DNA of 64,000 nucleotides. Source: Rotaria sordida (lineage: Eukaryota; Rotifera; Eurotatoria; Philodinida; Philodinidae). The notes beneath the pieces were generated by a model that did no database searches, was not told the origin of the DNA, and saw only the letters and a list, made by a program, of their open reading frames with translations. The stretch lies in the NCBI GenBank assembly GCA_905250125.1, contig CAJNOL010000052.1, positions 62,772-126,771 on the forward strand, written 5' to 3'. Numbering within the stretch: position 1 is the stretch's first letter; the number at the start of each line of letters is the position of its first letter. Shown here piece after piece: positions 26,901-37,749 of this stretch. A program made the position numbers and the translations under genes.

Positions 26901-29446
26901 AAAAAACAAAAAAACTTCTATACGAATAATTCGAAATAGAAATTAATTGTCCATTTTTCAGCCATTGAACTTGATATGGAAGTTGACTTTGTATATGACA
27001 TTGAATTTTATATGAAATATTTGATTTAATTTCAATAGAATTTGAATCAACATTAACAATTGGTTTTAATGGAATATAAGATGTAAGTGCTGTTGAACTT
27101 AAACGTTGAAAACGATGACCATTACTATCAATACCAGATAACTAAATTTTAATTTTTGAAATTAAAATTATATCAAAAACAAAAAAAAACAATATTTGAA
27201 TTACTCGAATATAAAAGAAAAAACTTTTAACAGGTGGTTCAAATTTTCTTAAAGTTGAATATAATGTTGGATGAATAAGATTTATTTGAAGTTTTTCATT
27301 TATAAGTACATTACCAAATAGATCAATTAATTCAATTTGTTCAGCATTACGAATATTATCTTGACTATTAATTTCAATTGTTAAATAAGTTAATGTACCT
27401 TCATATAGAAAAATAATTAAACAAAAAAATTTTCTTTCTATTAAATATATAAAAATTTACCTTGAATTGGTTGTCGATGTGTTCGTGTTAAATCAGTAAT
27501 TAGATTTGATGAAAAACCATGTCGAAATGTTAATCTACTTAAACCTGTTATACGAATTGAATGTGCTGATGAAGATATTACTTGAATTTTCCATTCACCA
27601 ATCTTAAATCAAATTATACAAACAAGGTATATATATATATATGAAATCAATTGGCAAATAAAATTAAACATAAATCAATAGAATAATTTAATGATTGATT
27701 TATTTGTTTAATATTATTATCTTAAAATATATCAAAGTTTAAATAGTTTTTCTATTTCTAGTGACTATAAATTTATAAGAAAATTCATTATAGAATGCTC
27801 GACAATCTCTTGTTTACTTCGAAATTTTCTATACACGAAGATAAGAACATCAAAGGAAACTACTGATCAAATCGCATGGGAAATTTCATCAATTATTATG
27901 TCTATTCTAGTTGACTAATCTATATCTTTGAACAAAAAAAAACATCTAAAAATAGCTTATTGTTTTTCTGAACTCACATATATTTTCGAAGAAAATAATG
28001 AGTACAAATTTTGTGGTTTTTTTCCTTCTCATGACAGACCCTTAGTAACCTAGAGTCAAAAGTTACTAATCGAACCATTTTGTTTTAATACAATTAGTAT
28101 CCTATACTGGGTACTTTGTCTAGTGTGAATAAATATTAAAAAAAAACATTTTGCATTGAGACTAAGATTTTGTTTTTACAATCTGTTCTATCCATCGAGA
28201 AAACTACTTTTTCTACAAGAAAAATAGTTATATAATATACTTCTCTATCAAACTAAAAAGAAAAAAATTCTTAACCTTAATACAAAGTTTTTATTTAGTA
28301 TCTATTCATATCCAATGTTGAACACTAAGTACAATAGTATGATTATAAATGAATTAAATTTACCATTGGATGTTTTACATTTAATATATAAACTTCTTTA
28401 AGACGTAAAAGACGTGTAAACCATGAACGTTGATTTAATGTTTTGTCTAAAAAACCAAAAAAAATAAATTTGAAATAAAAAAAAAAACCAAAAAAAATAC
28501 TTGATGGATCAATTAATGTCACTTGTGGATTAGCACCACTAACTGATATAGTAAATTCAAGAAGTTTAGAATCAACTGCTAATGTATAATTTTGTTTATT
28601 TCGTTTAATTTTATCAATAACTAATAAATTAACTTTTCGTGTTTGAATTGAATGTTGAACAAAATTAAGAATCTATTAAAAAAATTTTTTTTTTTTCAGA
28701 ATAACAAATAAAATATTAAATTCCTTTTCAATCATACCTCACTAACTTGTTGTTTATGTAAAGTAAATACTTGTCCACTACTTGTAGCAGCTATTTTATG
28801 AAATATTTGATAACCAATATGATTTTGATCACCACAATCACCTGTCATAACAAATACAACCTTTATTTGAACAAAAAACAAAACAAATGAGATAAGTATT
28901 TAAAACAAAAAAACAAAAAATATTTTTGTTTTACTTGACTTTGCTTTTCTTGAATTAATTTTAAAACTGTATCACCTAATGAATAATCTTTTGAACGAGC
29001 ATCAGTAAATACATATATAAATGAATTTGGTAATGATTGTTCAAGTGCTAATTTAATAGCTGTTATTGTCATTTCTGGACAATCCCCACCACCTTGTACA
29101 ATTAAATCTTGTAAACCTCGTTGAAATCGATTTGGATCACGAGTTTTTAATATTGGTCCAACATCTAAATATATGTATATTAGTGGAAATATTTTGAGAT
29201 TTTATTATGTTTACCTGGATCAGCAAATGGTATAAGTATATAATCATAAATAGCATATTCTCGTCGAAGTGTTGCATTATATATATGTGTTGCACCTTGA
29301 ATAACTTGTAAAAGATCATCATGCATTGATCCAGTTACATCAAATACAAATGTTACACTTGATGTTCCTAATGGTGGATCTGTTTGATTAGAATAATTAA
29401 TTGATAGAATAATTATAAATATTATTAATATAATTGTTGTTCTCAT
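3238..29446 (-). CDS. HMCN: Hemicentin (VWA - about 27 Ig - G2F - EGF - fibulin-type C-terminus)
   Basis: Large secreted matrix protein, estimated at about 3,500 residues from summed domains. In hemicentin relatives it anchors tissues across basement membranes. Start is the ATG at 29446, giving a hydrophobic signal peptide; the in-frame codon 12 bp upstream is GTG. Domains in order: VWA with a [14 protein letters not shown] and a [10 protein letters not shown] segment typical of hemicentins; the hemicentin-specific region after VWA; about 27 Ig domains; a G2F nidogen-like barrel; EGF repeats; and the fibulin/hemicentin C-terminal module ending at TAA 3238. No thrombospondin repeats are found between the last Ig and G2F, unlike vertebrate hemicentin-1. 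Most introns are 50-100 bp, and Ig units mostly begin after phase-1 introns with Val-Pro-Pro. Long introns: 3925-5737, 6182-11968, about 12450-13540, 15340-16010, 18716-20206 and 27600-28365. Confidence 0.95.
4075..5510. repeat. Large foldback element, about 660-bp inverted arms (hemicentin intron)
   Basis: The sequence at about 4075-4735 reappears in reverse complement at about 4850-5510 with an estimated 85-90% identity by eye. Matching segments include 'attgcgtagttagtta' and 'caatgcggatattcatttga', in the same order outward from the centre. The spacer of about 115 bp carries no match. No long ORF is present. It fits a non-autonomous foldback or MITE-like element. Exact ends and any target duplication were not resolved. 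Confidence 0.85.
6182..9053. other. HMCN: Hemicentin intron, segment downstream of the nested receptor gene
   Basis: AT-rich non-coding sequence between the receptor stop codon and the next hemicentin exon. It contains one short foldback element (7327-7594). The phrase 'actttgttaaataat' occurs near 7666 and again near 7850. No exon is recognised. Confidence 0.6.
7327..7594. repeat. Short foldback/MITE-like element (hemicentin intron)
   Basis: Imperfect inverted repeat with arms of about 115-125 bp (7327-7450 against 7480-7594). Paired landmarks include 'aacgatagag' against 'tctatcgtt', 'atgagatgccttc' against 'gaaggcgtctcat', and 'aacactta' against 'taggtgtt'. No coding capacity. Confidence 0.7.
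9054..10994 (-). CDS. Divergent seven-helix receptor (class A GPCR-like), nested in a hemicentin intron
   Basis: Two exons, 10729-10994 and 9054-10644, joined in phase 2 across an 84-bp GT-AG intron, give about 618 residues. The N-terminus has several Asn-x-Ser/Thr sites (MNLTINNND). Seven hydrophobic segments follow: TM1 in exon 1; TM2 to TM5 early in exon 2; a long Gln/Ser-rich third loop of about 150 residues; then TM6 ([15 protein letters not shown]) and TM7. RYYRLI after TM3 sits where the DRY motif lies in class A receptors. TM7 lacks a recognisable NPxxY, so the receptor is divergent and its ligand cannot be named. A Gln run at the start of exon 2 lies in the first intracellular loop. 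It lies wholly inside hemicentin intron 6182-11968, on the same strand. Confidence 0.78.
10995..11968. other. HMCN: Hemicentin intron, segment upstream of the nested receptor gene
   Basis: About 1 kb of AT-rich sequence between a hemicentin G2F exon (11969) and the receptor start codon. It should contain the promoter of the nested gene. No specific element is recognised; poly-A and CT-rich tracts only. Confidence 0.5.
12450..13539. other. HMCN: Hemicentin intron between the last Ig exon and G2F
   Basis: About 1.1 kb of low-complexity sequence, with long T/C tracts at 12540-12720. In vertebrate hemicentins the TSP1 repeats would be encoded at this point; I see no Trp/Cys-rich TSP1 signature on the minus strand. 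Confidence 0.6.
18716..20206. other. HMCN: Long hemicentin intron within the Ig array
   Basis: About 1.5 kb, much longer than neighbouring introns. It has a GA repeat at about 18829-18847 and no recognised exon or inverted repeat. The small open frames here do not resemble any Ig domain. Confidence 0.6.
22575..23259. mobile_element. Foldback MITE (mariner/Tc1-like TA duplication) inside an Ig-domain intron
   Basis: 685-bp element with near-complete inverted arms, 22575-22872 and about 22956-23259, and a spacer of about 83 bp. Ends read CAGGGCTTGTCAAAATTATA and its counterpart CAGGACTTGTCAAAATTATA. The dinucleotide TA flanks both ends (22573-22574 and 23260-23261), the target duplication expected of Tc1/mariner-type insertion. 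It sits in the intron that splits the tenth Ig domain, so splicing should remove it. Because the arms are duplicated, each carries the same open stretch (for example [20 protein letters not shown]), but no transposase motif is recognisable. Confidence 0.85.
27086..29446 (-). other. HMCN: Hemicentin N-terminal region: signal peptide, VWA domain and post-VWA module
   Basis: First coding block of the hemicentin gene, in about eight short exons. The leader is rich in Ile/Leu. The VWA domain carries the metal-ion site DVTGS, the GGGDCPEM segment, [10 protein letters not shown] and [16 protein letters not shown], all close to animal hemicentins. The following roughly 300 residues are the conserved hemicentin region that links VWA to the first Ig. 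The intron 27600-28365 is unusually long and I recognise nothing in it. Confidence 0.93.
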
Positions 29447-32400
29447 TTTATAATTCACAATGGAATATAAGTTTGATTATATAGACAAATTCATGTGAAT
29501 TGTATTGTGTACATAGTCGAGTCTTTTGCGTGTTATCATTCATATGTTCGCTTTTTTCTTTTCTTCATGCAGTTTCTTTTTTTTTTTTTGCATATTAAGC
29601 CTTCAGGACACGTTAAATCGGCAAACGAGAGCGGATGAATTGATGACCTAACAGATTAAATCAATGTGTTATTAGTTGCTCATGTATACAGAGGTATGCA
29701 TGCATGCATACAAAAAGAAAGCCTAGTGGGTATGTAAGTTCAATGTGAAGTTGTTTATTATTGTGCCTCAATGAATGACCAATCGATTGACTCCTTTCTA
29801 TTTGAAGTTATATATTTAGACAATTTAGCCTTTAAATAAAATATGACTGTTCAATTATACTTGGAAATATTTTAATTTTCTCTTCGAAATAAATTAAAAT
29901 CTTTATTAATTAAATATTTTATCTTTCGTTTTGTTTTTTAATTTATTTTCACTAGTTAATTTTTTGTTAAAATAAAACTTGAATCAAACAAATAATATAA
30001 ATTACTAGACAAAAAGTTCCTAATGTAATTGGAAAAAAACAAATATACGCTTGTCTCGCTAAAACCTTTTCCTGCATTTCAATGTAAACTTCCTGTTAAC
30101 ATATAAAAATTTTGACAAAAAGTCAGAAACATCTGTCATATTAAAGTTTCTATTGATGAATCATTTATAGATAGTTCCATATATCTATATGTCTGTTATA
30201 AAATCAAACGTGCTGTTTTTATGTTAACTGAGAGACTGATGTAAAATACGTGCATAGAATTACTATATTCCAAATAAATTATTATATAAACTTTTGTTAT
30301 GTTAGTCTTTTACATCAGTGTTATACTTCATCTAATTACAATAAACTATATGATGCATTAAAAACACGATGATTTTATATAATTAATTCAAAAAGAAAAC
30401 TAAGGAAAAGAAAAAATTTAATCTAAATATAATAATGAATATGGAACGGAAAAGTTCAAAAAAAAAATTCTCATTTATTATTTATTTTCTATTCAATAAA
30501 AAACAAAAACAAATTTTTGTACGATAATCAAATAATATTGAGTTCAAATTTATAAGCATTTGGGATTTGACGTCATGATCTTTAATAACTTATCTACATC
30601 TGCTCTTTTGATTGTAGATTGCTCGTAAATATTCACATATTATTCAGTTCATTTTGTTTTCTCCTACTAGAATAAATACGACTTTTCTACATACTCATAG
30701 ACGACACTGTCATCATCGATTCTAGTATATGCACGAACGTGAGTAGCATAAGAAAAACGATATAAATAAATAAGGTAAATGTTTTACACATCAATACATT
30801 ATTATTATCACTATTGTCATCGGTACTAGTGAAACAACAACATTGACATAGCCAGAAAAAAAAAAGAGGAGAGAAATAAATCAAAAAATTATTTCATGAT
30901 AGAGCTACATGAGACGTTGCATTAGTTTATATATATATATATATATTCTATTCGATACATCATCCACAATTTTATTCATTCCATTCATAAGATAGAAGAA
31001 AAAAAATTATAGTTATTACGTTTATTTTTTACAACCAGCTCACATTATGGTAATGTTCTTGTTCACTCCTTGCCTATGCCTAAGAGGCAGATAGATCTTT
31101 GCGGATGAAAGAACACTAATAACATCCGGAATACAGGCATACATATATATTTCGACATAGATCTCGTCATACCGTAAGAAACTGTGAAGATTTTTTTTTT
31201 CTTTTTTCTTTTTTTATTATAGACAAATAGCGTGTTAGGTGGAAGCAGGCAATACTTGACTTTCTGGCTCATCATTCACAATAATACAGGTAAATGAAGA
31301 CATCATTCATCAAAAAATAGAATTGTTTCGATACTAAAATTGAGATAGAATTTTAGTGAATATAATTCAAAAAAAGATAATATTTTCATCATTTTTTTAC
31401 TTTATTTTGTAAATATTTAGTTTCACGATGATTATTATTATTTTTTTTTTTTTTTTTGTCAAAAGTAATATATTGATGATATATGAAAGTTTTATCAAAT
31501 TAAAAAATACTATATTTAATTTAGAAGAAAATAATAATCGTCAGATTTCTTCTTTATAAAAAATTCATTTCAAAAATAGAAAGTATTTGTCATTTTTTTA
31601 TTTGATAAGTAATATCAAAAAAAAAAAACAAAAACCTAGTCCTAGAAGAAAATGTCATTCAAATAATGATCTTTTCAAAAAAAAAAAGATAGAAGCAAAA
31701 AAAAAAGTTAAGATGTCATGATGTGTGAGACATTCAGATTATAACAACATTTTCTATATTCTTATATATTCTAGACGTCAAATTTCTCATGTGACGGTTA
31801 CAGTTGCTATCTAATTGAACACGAGAGCAAGAAGTTCTTCTTATAATAGCTGACATATACATAAAAAAGAAAAACTTGTTGCCGTGAATGACGTTTACAA
31901 TATGCATGTCAAACGAGTGTATCTGTTGAAGCTGAATGACGACAAAAAAAACGAAGAAGTTTTTCTATAACTAATTAGTAAGTTACATGAGAGGAAGCAA
32001 TAAGAGACAATAAAAAAAAATAAATGATTATACCAATTAAAAAATATCTATAAATGACAACAACAATATATGTGTGTATATATGTCATGTTTCTAGTTCT
32101 GATGAATGACAATTTATTGTATAAAATGTTTAATAGAAAAAAAAAAAAAACAAAACAAAACAAAACTATAAAAGACTAGACGAAGCGCATCATTGCATTT
32201 CATTGAACATATTCATTAAAATTGATGCACCATATTGATAGTTTGTAATATTAAGATCAAAAGAGCGAAGCAAAAATGGAAAAAAAAAAAAACAAGAAAG
32301 AGTGAATATTAATAGAATTACTCATCTATATATGCTTGCAATAAACTACTATATGATATAATTGGTTCATACTATGTTGATTTCGAGAGTACTTGAAAAG

Positions 32401-33256
32401 CGATTCTCTCGCATTTTTCTTCATGTTTTTTTTCTTCTTTACAACTATTCATTCGTCATGATATATGCGACGTGTAAGTGAAGAAAAGGAAATGAACACT
32501 TCTCATGTAAATCTAACCACCTATAAAAATGTATAAAGACATATAACGAAATTACCCATATTCAAATCTCTATATAATCATTGTCAAGTCTGTCAATTTT
32601 GTCAGTTTTTCCTCTCTCTCTCTCTCTGCTTTTACCGATTGACAAATTATATACACTGAATAATTCTTCTAAATATATATAGAATCAACTGCCTTCATTA
32701 ATTTATTATTTTCTCACTCGTAGAGTTCGTCTCTATGTCAGGCGATCTATATCCTTTTCCTTCTCGGTATGAAAAGTTTGAGGTGTGTATATATTTTGTT
32801 TGATTGCTTATGCTTTCGTTTTGCATACATCAATGTATAAAGACACAAAACTGGAAGTCTCAAGCGATTTTGTCGTCAACATCATTTAATTCAATTCATC
32901 GTATGTCGTGCATTAACAGTAATAGCGGCCCGTCAAATTTTTAACGGTGTTTTCTTTTTTCTTCTTTTTTTTCTCATCTTTTCCTCTATTCTCTCTTCAT
33001 CTTTTTCTTCACATCAACATTCACTGATCTTTTTAATACCAATTATTATTAGTTTCCTTTTTTATTTATTTTTTTTTTGCTCTGATTCTCTCATTCCGTC
33101 GTTTTTCTTCTTGTCGTACAACATCTGTGTTTAACAAGAATACAAATTCTATCAATATTTTTATATTAATTCTACTGTATAAAGATTTTCATCAAAAATT
33201 CTCATCAACATTATTATTATTATTATATCTGAACATACAAATTTACTTCAACTGTA
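29447..33256. other. Intergenic region upstream of hemicentin and the RASD-like gene (divergent)
   Basis: About 3.8 kb of AT-rich DNA between the divergently transcribed hemicentin and RASD-like genes. It should hold both promoters. I see short repeats only, such as the ATGC-repeat palindrome at about 29695-29710, an AT repeat near 30930 and a CT repeat near 32612-32627. No exon is recognised. Confidence 0.6.
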
Positions 33257-33277
33257 ATGGATATTCAGGAAAATGGG
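33257..33277 (+). other. Possible first coding exon of the RASD-like gene
   Basis: ATG followed by seven open codons (MDIQENG) and a GT donor (GGG|GTATGC). It would join in phase 0 to an acceptor at 34380-34381, after which 16 open codons run in frame into the GTPase start at 34430. This would add 23 residues and give an N-terminal leader of about 30 residues before the first GTPase strand, as in vertebrate RASD1. Without transcript data it could be chance. Confidence 0.35.
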
Positions 33278-34429
33278 GTATGCAATTTTCTCGATGACTT
33301 GACTGTAAAATAGGAGAAAGAAATTCATTCATTTTTTTTTTTTGCTTGACATAATTTATTGTTAACTATAGATATAAGAGGCAAAAAAAAAAAGACATCA
33401 AAGATAAAAAAAAGATAACACAATAAATTTTTTAATCTTTGATTATTTATTAAACAAAACACAAAAGAGAAAATATTTATATTTCTTTTTCCTTGTTGTA
33501 GAGATTTAGAATATTTACTACTTTGAAAATATCTAATGAATAAAAATGATTATATATTGACATAAGTACTATGTTTTATCAGTATTCTTTATTGAAACAT
33601 TCATTGTGTAGGCTTCTCTATTTTTATTTCTTACATTGCTTTCCCAACCTTCTCATTACATTTTTCCTTGTTCTTCTTCTTCTTCTTCTTCTTCTCTTCT
33701 CTTCCCTCTCGTCTTTATTTGTTACTATATACTCAACAACTATACGTTCTTCTCTGACTATCATAAAAATCAACAAGAGAAAAAGGCAACTATTTACTGA
33801 TTATTTACTATTAATCATATATTATATTAAATATGAAATTGATAAGAAAAGATCTGTGCTAGTAATCAATCTTCTATACACGGTGGAATTTATTTTTTTT
33901 TTTCTTTTTGGATTGATTTTTTCATTTCAGTGGATCATGAACATATAAAAGTCATGCACGAGCATGTACCTCATATTATTGACGCTTTCTTTTGCCTATG
34001 CTTTGACAGCAATGTTCGACGACTGTGATTCTTTTTTTTTTTTTCTCTTTTCTTTTTGTTGCACATCTATTCATCAGGTTTCTCAATATTGTTGTGCATC
34101 GACGACTATAGTCGTTATCTTCTTTTTTTTTGCTAAAATAAAAGAGTCAGAACTAAGATTTTGTATGATCTTTGAGTGGCTTAGTTTGTTTTTTTCCGCA
34201 GTTTTTTTTTCTATAGTTAGTAGCGTAAAAAAAAAAAAAAAGAAAGAAAGATGAAAAATGAAATAATTTTTTCTTTTGAGAATTAATGAATCAGAATTAA
34301 AGTTAATCCATAATTCTATTATTTGAGTTTTAATAAAAAGAAGAAGAAGAAGAAGAAAAAAAAAAGTGAAAATTTATTTAGGAAATTGATTTCTTATCAA
34401 CATCATTAAATTGTTCAAAACTAATTAAT

Positions 34430-35283
34430 ATGACCGATCAAGATACACGTTATCGTCTTGTTCTACTTGGAGCTAGTCGTACAGGAAAATCATCTATAAT
34501 TCATATGTTTTTAAATGGAAAATTTTTGGATACATATAAAGAAACTGTTGAAGATTTACATTATCGTGAATTTACTGTTGATGATAAAACGATTAAAGTT
34601 GATATATTAGATACAGCTGGTAAGACAAAAACAGCAAAAATTTTTAATTCGAATTTTTCGATATATAATTTAGGTAATATGGAATTTCCTGCAATGCGTC
34701 GTCTATCAATTGCAACATCACATGCATTCATTCTTGTGTATAGTAAGTTTTTTCAAAAAAAACTTTATTAAAACAACAAATATAATTTGTTTTTTTGTGA
34801 TGGATATATTTCTTAGGTGTTGATAGTATGTCATCATTTGAAGAAATTCGTCGTATAATTGAACAAATCAAAGAACAACGAACGAATTATGCTGAAATTC
34901 CAATTGTTATTGTTGGAAATAAAACTGATCGTACATCTGTTCGTGAAGTTGAAGAACAACATGTTCAAACAATGATTAATGAACTTGGTCCATTACATTG
35001 TCGTTTTGCTGAATGTACAGCACTTGATCGTGCATCAGTAATTGATATATTTCTTAAATTACTTAGTCTTGTACAATTATCAGCAGCAAGACAATTAAGT
35101 CCTATATTACGACGAAAAGTTAGTGAACGTCTTAAAAAAAAAGAATTTGATGACAAAAATGATAAAGGTATTAGTCGTAGTCGAAGTCTTATACGACGAA
35201 CATCTATGAAAAAAAAATCAGGAACATCATCTGCCAGTGGTGATAAACATTCACCGGAAACACCTGATTGTTTAGTTTCTTAA
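34430..35283 (+). CDS. RASD: RASD/Dexras-like small GTPase
   Basis: Three exons (34430-34619, 34674-34742, 34817-35283) give 241 residues from this ATG. GTPase motifs: P-loop GASRTGKS, DTAG at switch II, NKTD for guanine recognition, and CTA near the G5 position. RASD-type signatures are FPAMRRLSIA just after DTAG, a basic C-terminal extension with SPILRRKVSERL, and a CaaX box CLVS for prenylation. Position 61-equivalent Gln of Ras is not present (Asn-Met follow DTAG), as in RASD proteins, which suggests slow GTP hydrolysis. The tail is rich in Arg/Lys and RSRS-like repeats. A possible upstream exon would extend the N-terminus by 23 residues. An AATAAA about 100 bp past the stop may serve as the poly(A) signal. 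Confidence 0.88.
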
Positions 35284-36061
35284 ATTTTATCTTATGTTTA
35301 AAAGTTTTTTTTTTTTTTTCCATACATATATTTATATTTAAACCTTTGTTCATTGATTTTCCTTTTATGTCTCTGTTCTACACAATAAAAAAAAAAAAAC
35401 CAAAAGAAAATGAAACTATCAAATATAAAATTAGATTATCACTTCAGAAAATTTTAATTATATACAAAAGAAATGATATTTTAATTGATTTTTATTGTCC
35501 TATAATTACATTATTTTGATTATTTGGTTTTCTACATCAAGAAAAGAAAAAAAAAATCAAACACATTCAATTGAACCGGTTTTACTTTTTGTACCTTGTG
35601 AATAATTTGTATCCTATAATAATGATAAAATGTCATGCAATCTATTCTCAAAAAAGATAATTAGTTTCTTTTTTATTATGAAGTTGTTATATGGGTTCAT
35701 GGTTAATAAATATTTGTTAAAATGTTTCTTCCAGCACAAGTATCTTGTTTAACGTCTCAATATTCCAGATTTAGTTTCATTTGTTCAAAAATAACAAGCT
35801 CACTAAAATTTCGAAATTTTTTTTTTTTTTTTATTTTATAATTAAATAACGATTCCAATTGAATGAATGGTCTAGTTTTAGATATAATTCTTCTACAACA
35901 CATAGTTTATTATTATAAAGTTCGAATTCGATATGAATAACAAGGTTGAAAGAATCTATGTTTAAATAAAACAATGTTTTTTTGACATACTAATGAAATA
36001 TTTTACCTTTCGAACTCGATTAGAAATTACAATCAAGATAGTGTGTCAGTGTCAATAGGGT

Positions 36062-36110
36062 ATTCTGCCCTGCTCTGCTTCAATGGACCGAGTAGAGAGC
36101 AGGGCAGAAT
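36062..36110. repeat. GC-rich perfect hairpin, 15-bp stem
   Basis: Stem 36062-36076 (attctgccctgctct) pairs exactly with 36096-36110, with a 19-base loop. The stem is far richer in G+C than its surroundings. It could be a transcribed structured RNA, a small transposon remnant or a chance palindrome. Confidence 0.75.
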
Positions 36111-36252
36111 GCGAAAAAAAACATTCTGTGAATAGCTCTGATTCTGACTCATTTTCTTATTTTTATCGATCTATATTTAACAGTAATAGAAAGTAATCGG
36201 ATCAAAAGTCTTTTATAGTGAAAAGATAAAATAGCGTACATAAACTAATTTG

Positions 36253-36280
36253 ATTTTCCGTATTTGAGAATACGGAAAAT
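36253..36280. repeat. Perfect hairpin, 12-bp stem with a 4-base loop
   Basis: 36253-36264 (attttccgtatt) pairs exactly with 36269-36280 around the loop TGAG. It lies about 140 bp from the GC-rich hairpin. No T-run follows that would suggest a Pol III terminator. Confidence 0.7.
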
Positions 36281-36659
36281 AGATATTCTCTCATGTCAAT
36301 ATATTTTAAATAGAAATCCTAACGAATAACATTGTCTGTTTGCATATTATCTTTTTACTAATATGAAATTCTAGATATGAGATTGTTTTTTTTCCAATTA
36401 ATAACAGCAATGAAAAAAAAAAAAAAAAGAAAAGAAATTTTTCATGTAAATAATTTTTTTTATTTGAAATTGATCTATATTATAGTTAATGATCAAAAAC
36501 AAAAAAACTAATTTAGTTTTAACAAAGTTTGCTTTAAGCATTTATATCATCAAGAGAAATTTCATTTTTTTTGTTCTCTATTTTTGTTCTATTCATTGTT
36601 TCATATTAATTTCACACTTCAATAGATTTTGTTATATAATATTATTTGTGTCCGACTAT

Positions 36660-36845
36660 TATGAAAGAAAAAAAAAAAAATGAAAGGTATTTTTACTTTG
36701 TCGATTAAAAATTTCATGATGTTGCATTCACCATATTCATTAGTTGATCTTTCAATTGCTTGAAAACAGAATTGAACTGTTATCAAATGTTCATGATAAA
36801 ACGCAAAGGCATCGAGATAACGTCCGTCAAAATAATATAACAACT
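36660..36845 (-). pseudogene. Possible gene fragment, unknown family
   Basis: The minus strand reads a protein-like stretch (YFDGRYLDAFAFYHEHLI, then a Cys/Gln segment) with mixed codon use, unlike the low-complexity ORFs around it. It has no clear start and degenerates into a Phe run at its downstream end. It may be a decayed exon or an isolated exon of an unseen gene. I do not recognise the family. Confidence 0.25.
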
Positions 36846-37749
36846 ACTGAATTATATTCTTGTTTTGTAAATATATTTCTGTGATTGTATTAGTTCCAAC
36901 ATATTTCATTTCGAGGTTATCTAAGTACTAACATAAATCAAGATTTAATATTGCAAATATTTATCTAAATATATTTTCTTTATGATAATAAATAGTCAAA
37001 TTTAAACGTGTTATAGATATGATGTCAATCAATTGTATTAATACTTGACATATCACCCTCATGATATTGAAAAATGACCTAGTTTTTTTTTTTTTGACAA
37101 TGAAACTCTTATAATTTACAACAAAAGTCGAGAATTATCGTTACTATATAATAGTGAAAATATTTCTCTATTCGAGTAAAATTTTTCTATTGCTTTCACT
37201 TCAATTGGGCTTTTTTTTTCCCATCGCATAATCTATATTGATTATATGTTTATATAGTAACAGTTCTTACTAATTAGGGATATTGTTTTTAAAATAAATT
37301 TCAAGTAATTCTTGTAATATATCATAGTAATCAAGTTTATAAAAAAAAAACAAACAAAGCGGTAAATGAATAATTTAATGCTAAAGATTTTCTAGAAAAC
37401 AAAAACGAAAATTATTAATGAAAGAGCAAAAAAAAAATATATATATACCGATTTTTTGATTAAATACTGTCTACTTTGTAATAAATATTTTGTATGTCAT
37501 GCATACTAGCAAGATGCATTTGATCTTTATTAATATGTTGTAAGTGATGATGTGAAAATGTTGAATTGTTCTTCATTATTTTGTTTATACAGAATAAAAC
37601 TCATATTTAAAATGAAGATTTTAGACCCTTTTTTTGTTTAATGAACCTTTCAATGTTGATTGTTCTGTTTCTTCACTATTGCTCAACATCAAATAATAAC
37701 AAGCTGCATAAATGTGTATTTGACTATTTCATGAATCTTTTCCAGCTGG

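Larger units (their letters stand above)
13540..27085 (-). other. HMCN: Hemicentin Ig-domain array (about 27 I-set Ig domains)
   Basis: Each unit shows the Ig pattern Cys - Trp - Asp/Gly-x-Tyr-x-Cys on the minus strand, usually split by one short intron after the Trp region. Approximate positions from the N-terminal side: 27080-26740, 26665-26210, 26160-25840, 25760-25440, 25390-25050, 25000-24660, 24600-24250, 24185-23920, 23870-23500, 23450-22430 (interrupted by a foldback element), 22370-22040, 22000-21680, 21620-21320, 21270-20930, 20925-20590, 20515-20205, 18715-18400, 18320-17985, 17930-17590, 17535-17190, 17120-16730, 16650-16305, 16155-15200, 15150-14790, 14735-14440, 14380-14000, 13880-13540. 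The count is by eye and could be off by one. Most units are bounded by phase-1 introns, which suits growth by tandem exon duplication. Confidence 0.88.

Noticed and set aside
29447-29458. An upstream in-frame start for hemicentin at 29458
   Set aside because: The codon there is GTG, not ATG. The ATG at 29446 gives a normal signal peptide.
33571-34254. Two long plus-strand ORFs upstream of the RASD-like gene
   Set aside because: They are Phe/Leu/Ser runs from CTT and T-rich tracts with no domain-like composition; more likely intron or UTR.
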